Assembly: GCA_035718085.1 (NCBI GenBank)
Contig: DASTHS010000228.1
Coordinates: 1-9,173 of the forward strand
Source of the DNA: DASTHS01 sp035718085
GTDB lineage: Bacteria > Actinomycetota > Acidimicrobiia > Acidimicrobiales > Palsa-688
Direction of reading: 5' to 3'
Length of the DNA stretch: 9,173 nucleotides
Part shown: in pieces, positions 5,519 through 9,173 of the stretch
How positions within the stretch are numbered: the stretch's first letter is position 1
Layout: each line of letters starts with the position of its first letter
Notes under the pieces: generated by a model
Seen by the model: the letters and a program-made list of their open reading frames with translations, nothing else
Database searches by the model: none
Told to the model about the DNA's origin: nothing
Program-made: the position numbers and the translations under genes

Positions 5519-8500
5519 GCCGCCTCCTCTTCCGTGCGGTCACCCACGGGCTCCTCCTCGATCAGCTCGTCGGCCGACAGGCCCAGGGCGACCCGCAGCT
5601 GCTCGGCGTCGAGGTCGCCGAGGGTGCTGCGGGCGGGCAGCACCATGCCGGCGATCTGGCGCTTGCCGGCGACGATCTCCTCGACGCGCTCGTCGACGGT
5701 GCCGGGGCAGACCAGCCGGTGCGACACGACGGTGCTGGTCTGGCCGATGCGCCACGCCCGGTCACGCGCCTGGTCTTCGACCGCCGGGTTCCACCACCGG
5801 TCGTAGAGCACGACGTGGCGGGCGGCGGTGAGGTTGAGCCCGGCCCCGCCGGCCTTGATCGACAGCACCATGGCCCCCGGGCCCCGCCCGGACTGGAAGT
5901 CGGCCACCAGTTCGTCGCGGGTGGTGCGCGACAGCCCGCCGTGGTAGCAGCCGACGGGCACACCGGTGCGGGTGGTGAGGTAGCGGGCCAGCCGCTCGCC
6001 CCACCGGGCGAAGTGGGTGAAGATCAGCACCCGCTCGCCGGCGGCGAAGACGTCGTCGACGATCTCCTCGAGCCGGGTGAGCTTCCCCGAGCGGCCGGCC
6101 AGGCCCTCGCCGGTGTCGTCGTCGCCGAGATAGGCGGTGGGGTGGTCGCAGATCTGCTTGAGGGCGGTGATGGCGGCGAGCACCTGACCCTTGCGGGCGG
6201 TGATGTCGGGGGTGAGGCCCTGGGCGATCAGCCCGTCGACCACCGCCTGGTAGAGGCCCACCTGCTCCGCGGTCATGCCACAGTGGTCGAGCTTGTCGAC
6301 CTTGTCGGGCAGCTCGGCGGCGATGTCGGGCTCGAGCTTGGTGCGGCGGAAGACGAGCAGCCCGTTGAGGGCGCGCAGGGCGCCCTCGTCGCGCTCTCCC
6401 CGGTCGCGGCCGTCGCCACTGCGTCCCGAGAGCGACTCGATGAACGCGCTCCGGCCGCCGACCAGACCCGGGTTGGCCCAGTCGAGGATGGCCCACAGGT
6501 CTCCCAGGCCGTTCTCCACCGGCGTGCCGGTGAGCGCGATGCGGCTGTGGGCGGGGAGCCGGCGCAGGGCCTGGGCGGTGTCGCTGGTGTGGTTCTTGAT
6601 GGTCTGGGCTTCGTCGACCGCCACCCGCCGCCAGTCGACCTTCGCCAGTGCCTCGATGTCGCGCACGGCGGTCGCGTAGGTGGTCAGCAACAGGTCCGAC
6701 GACGCCGCCAGCCGGGCGATGCCGTCGCCCTCGGCCCGGCCGGGACCGTGGTGCAGGGCGACGTTGAGCGTCGGGGTGAAGCGCAGCGCTTCCCGCTGCC
6801 AGTTGGTGATCACCGCCGGCGGGCAGACCACCAGCGTCGGGCCCTCGCCCCGGTGGGCGACGAGGTGGGCGAGCAGCGTGGGGGTCTTCCCCAGCCCCAT
6901 GTCCATGGCCAGGATGCCGCCCAGCCCGGCGCGCTCGAGGAACCCCAGCCACCCGGCGGCGTCGGCCTGGTAGTGGCGCAGCTGGCCCTTGAAGGCTGCG
7001 GGCGGGTCGAGCGGCGCCGGTGGCGCGCTCGTCGCGCCCCGCACGATGTCGACGGCCCAGCCGTGCCCGTCGACGCGCAGCGCCCCGCCGAGGGCGCCCC
7101 CTTCGAGGCCCACGGCATGGCGCAGCAGGGCGGCGCCCGACAGTTGGGTGATCGATGCCCGCTCGGCGAGGGCGGCCGCGGCGGCGGCCAGGTCGGCGCG
7201 GTCGATGTGCACCCACCGGCCCCGCACCTGCACCAGGGGCCGGGCCTCGGCGGCGAGCTTGGCGATGTCTGCCGCGTCCAGCTCCAGGTCGTCGAAGACC
7301 ACCGACCAGCGCACGTTCGACAGTTGGGCCACGCCGACCTGCGACGGGCCGCCGGCGATGGCCTCGGCGAAGAGCCGCAGCTGCGGCGACGGCCGCCGAC
7401 GGGAGACCAGGGGCAGCATGACCTCGAAACCGGCAGACGCGACGATCGGGCCGGTGTGGAACATCACCTCGCCGGCCTCGTCGCCGTCGAGCACGACCTG
7501 CCCCCGGCGCGTCGTCGGCCGGCGCAGCACGGGCAGCAGCCGCTCGAGGCGCCGCAGCTGGGCCTCCACCTGCTGGCTCTTGGTGCCCGAGGAGACCACC
7601 AGGGCGTGCTCGACCGGCAGCGGTGCCTTGTCGACCCCCGTCGCCTCCACCCGCAGCAGCCACCCGCCGTCGTCGCCGGGCGGGTCGAGGCGCACCGTCA
7701 GGTTGACCTTGGTGCCCATGGTGACCGGGGCGGCCCACCGCTTGAGGTCTTCGGCGATGCGGCCGGCGACGTCGCTGTCGGCGGTGAAGGGCCGCCCGTC
7801 GAGCCCGGAGAGCACCGCCTCGGACACCTCGCTGCGCGACGTGGCCTGGGCCACCGTGGCCGGTGCGACCAGCCGGTCGGCCCCGGCGCGCGACACGGCG
7901 TCGACCACCGCGGAGAGCACCGAGCGGCACACGCCCTCGGCCTGGGGGGCCTGCTGCAGGGCCACGACGGCCAGCGGCATGCGGGCCACCAGGTCGGCCA
8001 GGCGGTCACGACCCATCAGGGCGGGCACCCACCGCACCCGGTGGCGACCCATGCCGCTGCGGGGACCGGCTCCGGCGTTGCCGCGCAGCACGGGCACCAT
8101 GTGGCCGCCCGCCACCAGTTCGGTGCCCCACACGGCGAGCTCGCCGACCCAGGCCAGGCTGGCTCCGACCTCGCCGCCGACCTGGCCGGCGCCGATGCCC
8201 ACCAGCCAGCCGAGGCAGCTGCTGATCGCCGCGGCTCGGGCCTCGGCCCGCTCACCGCTCGGCAGCGGCACGGTGGCGTGGGCCTCCCACGCGATGCCGG
8301 CACCGTCGGCCTCCTTGACCAGTCGCTCGAGCTCGTCGCCGGCCAGCGGCGACGCGCCCCGGCCGCCGGCCCACACCACCAGCCGGCCGTCGGCCCACGA
8401 CGCCTGCAGGCGTGGCCGGGCCGGCGGCTCGCTGTCGATGGCCGCAGGCGCCGCCGACGCCGCGGCCCCGGGGGCGGCGGCGCTGGGCACGCCTCCGTCG

Positions 8501-8748
8501 ACCGGTTCGCCGGTGCGGCGCTCGATGGCCCGGGCCAGCGCCCGACGCTCGGCGGTGAGGTCGGCGAGCACCTGGGCGCGCTCGTCCCCGGTGAGGCGTC
8601 GTTCCAGGTCGCGCAGGGCCTCGTCGGTGTCCCAGAGGAGCCGGCGGAGCGCGCCCAACCATGCCAGGGGCCGCGCCTCGAGCACGGCGAGCTCCGCTGC
8701 AGTGGCGCATCCCGTCGCCTCGGCGACGACCGCTGCCTCCAGGTCCAT
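5515..8748 (-). CDS. SNF2-family helicase/ATPase with SNF2-associated N-terminal domain
   Basis: This 1077-residue protein is a Swi2/Snf2 superfamily 2 ATPase; such proteins translocate on double-stranded DNA and remodel protein-DNA complexes. The N-terminal half (1-450) has no motif I recognise and contains an Ala/Pro linker at about 85-110. Residues about 456-530 (FAEAIAGG, then LVQVRGRWVHID) resemble the bacterial SNF2 helicase-associated domain. The ATPase core follows: LRHYQ (about 588), Walker A MDMGLGKT with K621, VVCPPAVITNW, Walker B DEAQ at 712-715, ALTGTPVENGLGDLW and LVFRRTK. The second RecA lobe has LIFTHFARWGERL, SIKAGGAGLNLTAA, DRWWNPAVEDQA and the motif VI RAWRIGQ (about 995-1002). 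The C-terminus is acidic. Mycobacterial HelZ is the likely type of relative. The start is ATG at 8748 with only a weak ribosome binding site; an in-frame TGA lies 14 codons upstream. A CTG three codons before the ATG, with GGAG eight bases ahead, is a possible alternative. The stop overlaps the small downstream gene. Confidence 0.93.
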   Translation of the reverse strand: MDLEAAVVAEATGCATAAELAVLEARPLAWLGALRRLLWDTDEALRDLERRLTGDERAQVLADLTAERRALARAIERRTGEPVDGGVPSAAAPGAAASAAPAAIDSEPPARPRLQASWADGRLVVWAGGRGASPLAGDELERLVKEADGAGIAWEAHATVPLPSGERAEARAAAISSCLGWLVGIGAGQVGGEVGASLAWVGELAVWGTELVAGGHMVPVLRGNAGAGPRSGMGRHRVRWVPALMGRDRLADLVARMPLAVVALQQAPQAEGVCRSVLSAVVDAVSRAGADRLVAPATVAQATSRSEVSEAVLSGLDGRPFTADSDVAGRIAEDLKRWAAPVTMGTKVNLTVRLDPPGDDGGWLLRVEATGVDKAPLPVEHALVVSSGTKSQQVEAQLRRLERLLPVLRRPTTRRGQVVLDGDEAGEVMFHTGPIVASAGFEVMLPLVSRRRPSPQLRLFAEAIAGGPSQVGVAQLSNVRWSVVFDDLELDAADIAKLAAEARPLVQVRGRWVHIDRADLAAAAAALAERASITQLSGAALLRHAVGLEGGALGGALRVDGHGWAVDIVRGATSAPPAPLDPPAAFKGQLRHYQADAAGWLGFLERAGLGGILAMDMGLGKTPTLLAHLVAHRGEGPTLVVCPPAVITNWQREALRFTPTLNVALHHGPGRAEGDGIARLAASSDLLLTTYATAVRDIEALAKVDWRRVAVDEAQTIKNHTSDTAQALRRLPAHSRIALTGTPVENGLGDLWAILDWANPGLVGGRSAFIESLSGRSGDGRDRGERDEGALRALNGLLVFRRTKLEPDIAAELPDKVDKLDHCGMTAEQVGLYQAVVDGLIAQGLTPDITARKGQVLAAITALKQICDHPTAYLGDDDTGEGLAGRSGKLTRLEEIVDDVFAAGERVLIFTHFARWGERLARYLTTRTGVPVGCYHGGLSRTTRDELVADFQSGRGPGAMVLSIKAGGAGLNLTAARHVVLYDRWWNPAVEDQARDRAWRIGQTSTVVSHRLVCPGTVDERVEEIVAGKRQIAGMVLPARSTLGDLDAEQLRVALGLSADELIEEEPVGDRTEEEAA
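5523..5530 (-). promoter_or_regulatory. Ribosome binding site for the 88-residue protein
   Basis: On the - strand AGAGGAGG ends four bases before the GTG at 5518. It lies in the last codons of the helicase gene, in its acidic Glu-rich tail, and fixes the start of the small gene. Confidence 0.65.
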
Positions 8749-8815
8749 CCGGTCCAGTTCCGCTTCTCCAATGTGCCGCCCCCGGCATCACGCCGACGGC
8801 TTGAGAGCACCGCCT

Positions 8816-8834
8816 CGGCGGCCTGCGGCCGCCG
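8816..8834. other. 8-bp hairpin in the helicase leader
   Basis: CGGCGGCC (8816-8823) and GGCCGCCG (8827-8834) pair perfectly around a TGC loop. If transcription starts near 8869, this structure sits in the middle of a leader of about 120 bases before the helicase ATG. With no T-run it could be structural, regulatory, or simply a product of high GC. Confidence 0.4.
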
Positions 8835-8875
8835 CCGGCGAGCGCCACCCGGCGCCCCTGCTCCCACCTGCGCCC

Positions 8876-8881
8876 AGGGTA
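8876..8881 (-). promoter_or_regulatory. Possible -10 box (TACCCT) for the helicase unit
   Basis: The same word found at both divergent infA-region promoters appears here on the - strand, between the flavin-reductase-like gene and the helicase. Transcription would start near 8869, leaving a leader of about 120 bases. No convincing -35 hexamer is seen at normal spacing. Confidence 0.4.
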
Positions 8882-8921
8882 GCGCGGCGTAGGCGGTTAC
8901 CTCAGGATGCTGCACCGGCGT

Positions 8922-8943
8922 CGCCGGGTGGTGGCACCCGGCG
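8922..8943 (-). terminator. Hairpin after the flavin-reductase-like gene
   Basis: CGCCGGGTG (8922-8930) and CACCCGGCG (8935-8943) form a perfect 9-bp stem with a GTGG loop. It begins 17 bases past the TGA at 8961-8963 on the - strand. There is no U-tract, but its place between that gene and the putative helicase promoter fits a terminator. Confidence 0.6.
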
Positions 8944-8960
8944 GCCGGTGCTGGCGCTGG

Positions 8961-9173
8961 TCAGGCCCGGAACCCGCCGAAGCCGCCCCGGTAGAAGATC
9001 AGCGGCTCCCCCGCAGCCGACCCGAGGTCGACCACCGACCCCACGACCAGCCAGTGGTCGCCGGCCTCGTGCACCGTGTCGACCCGGCAGTCGACCCACG
9101 CCAGCGCCCCGGCCAGGCGGGGCGAGCCGGTGAGCGTCGCCTCCCAGCCCACCCCGGAGAACTTGTCACGTCC
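8961..9173 (-). CDS. Flavin reductase-like (FMN-binding split barrel) protein, C-terminal part
   Basis: The gene enters from the right edge, so its N-terminus and start are outside the window; 70 residues remain. The visible end matches the C-terminus of the flavin reductase-like split-barrel family (HpaC/small oxygenase component type). It reads RDKFSGVGWEATLTGSPRLAGALAWVDC at first, then HEAGDHWLVVGSVVDLG with the conserved G-D-H, and ends EPLIFYRGGFGGF. Family members reduce FMN or FAD with NAD(P)H for a partner monooxygenase, or bind FMN as a prosthetic group; no partner is visible here. The internal GTG at 9152 is not the start, because family-like sequence continues upstream in the same frame to the window edge. 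A hairpin follows the stop. Confidence 0.88.
   Translation of the reverse strand, partial: GRDKFSGVGWEATLTGSPRLAGALAWVDCRVDTVHEAGDHWLVVGSVVDLGSAAGEPLIFYRGGFGGFRA

Noticed and set aside
5434..8892. A 1152-codon open frame on the + strand antisense to the helicase
   Set aside because: In DNA this GC-rich, antisense frames stay open by codon bias. Its product is low-complexity Gly/His/Gln/Arg with no motif, whereas the - strand frame has every SNF2 motif in order.
1..9173. CRISPR arrays, tRNA genes, insertion sequences or attachment sites
   Set aside because: I saw no regularly spaced repeats, no tRNA-like cloverleaf with a CCA end and no transposase motif. Composition is uniform across the window, with no sign of an inserted element.

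Overview
The window is very GC-rich. It uses GTG starts and TGA stops heavily, and genes often overlap by four bases. Together with an actinobacterial-type translation initiation factor IF-1 and a large SNF2 helicase of the kind common in high-GC Gram-positives, this suggests an actinomycetote chromosome, plausibly class Acidimicrobiia. The class assignment is inference. I see no tRNA, rRNA, CRISPR array, transposase or phage gene.

Layout from left to right. (1) The 3' end of a short-chain dehydrogenase/reductase gene on the + strand (1-473), convergent with what follows. (2) A tightly packed - strand block (4871 down to 487). It encodes an integral membrane protein of the LPG-synthase-TM/YbhN type, a DegT/DnrJ/EryC1/StrS sugar aminotransferase, a membrane-anchored NodB-type polysaccharide deacetylase and an MGDG-synthase-like glycosyltransferase. 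The last three are joined by GTGA and ATGA stop/start overlaps, and the set looks like a small envelope glycolipid or amino-sugar pathway. (3) A divergent promoter region (about 4872-4972) whose two predicted -10 boxes are the same word, TACCCT, set in an 8-bp inverted repeat. (4) A solitary infA (IF-1) on the + strand, whose best-supported start is CTG behind a GGAGG ribosome binding site. (5) A hairpin between convergent genes (5211-5234). (6) A two-gene - strand unit: a 1077-residue SNF2-family helicase followed by a translationally coupled 88-residue protein of unknown function. (7) The 3' end of a flavin-reductase-like gene on the - strand, cut by the window edge.

The most interesting points are the non-canonical infA start, the mirror-image divergent promoters with an apparently leaderless GTG gene on one side, the coupled glycolipid-type cassette, and the small uncharacterised partner of the helicase. 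All functional calls come from reading motifs by eye; no homology search was possible.
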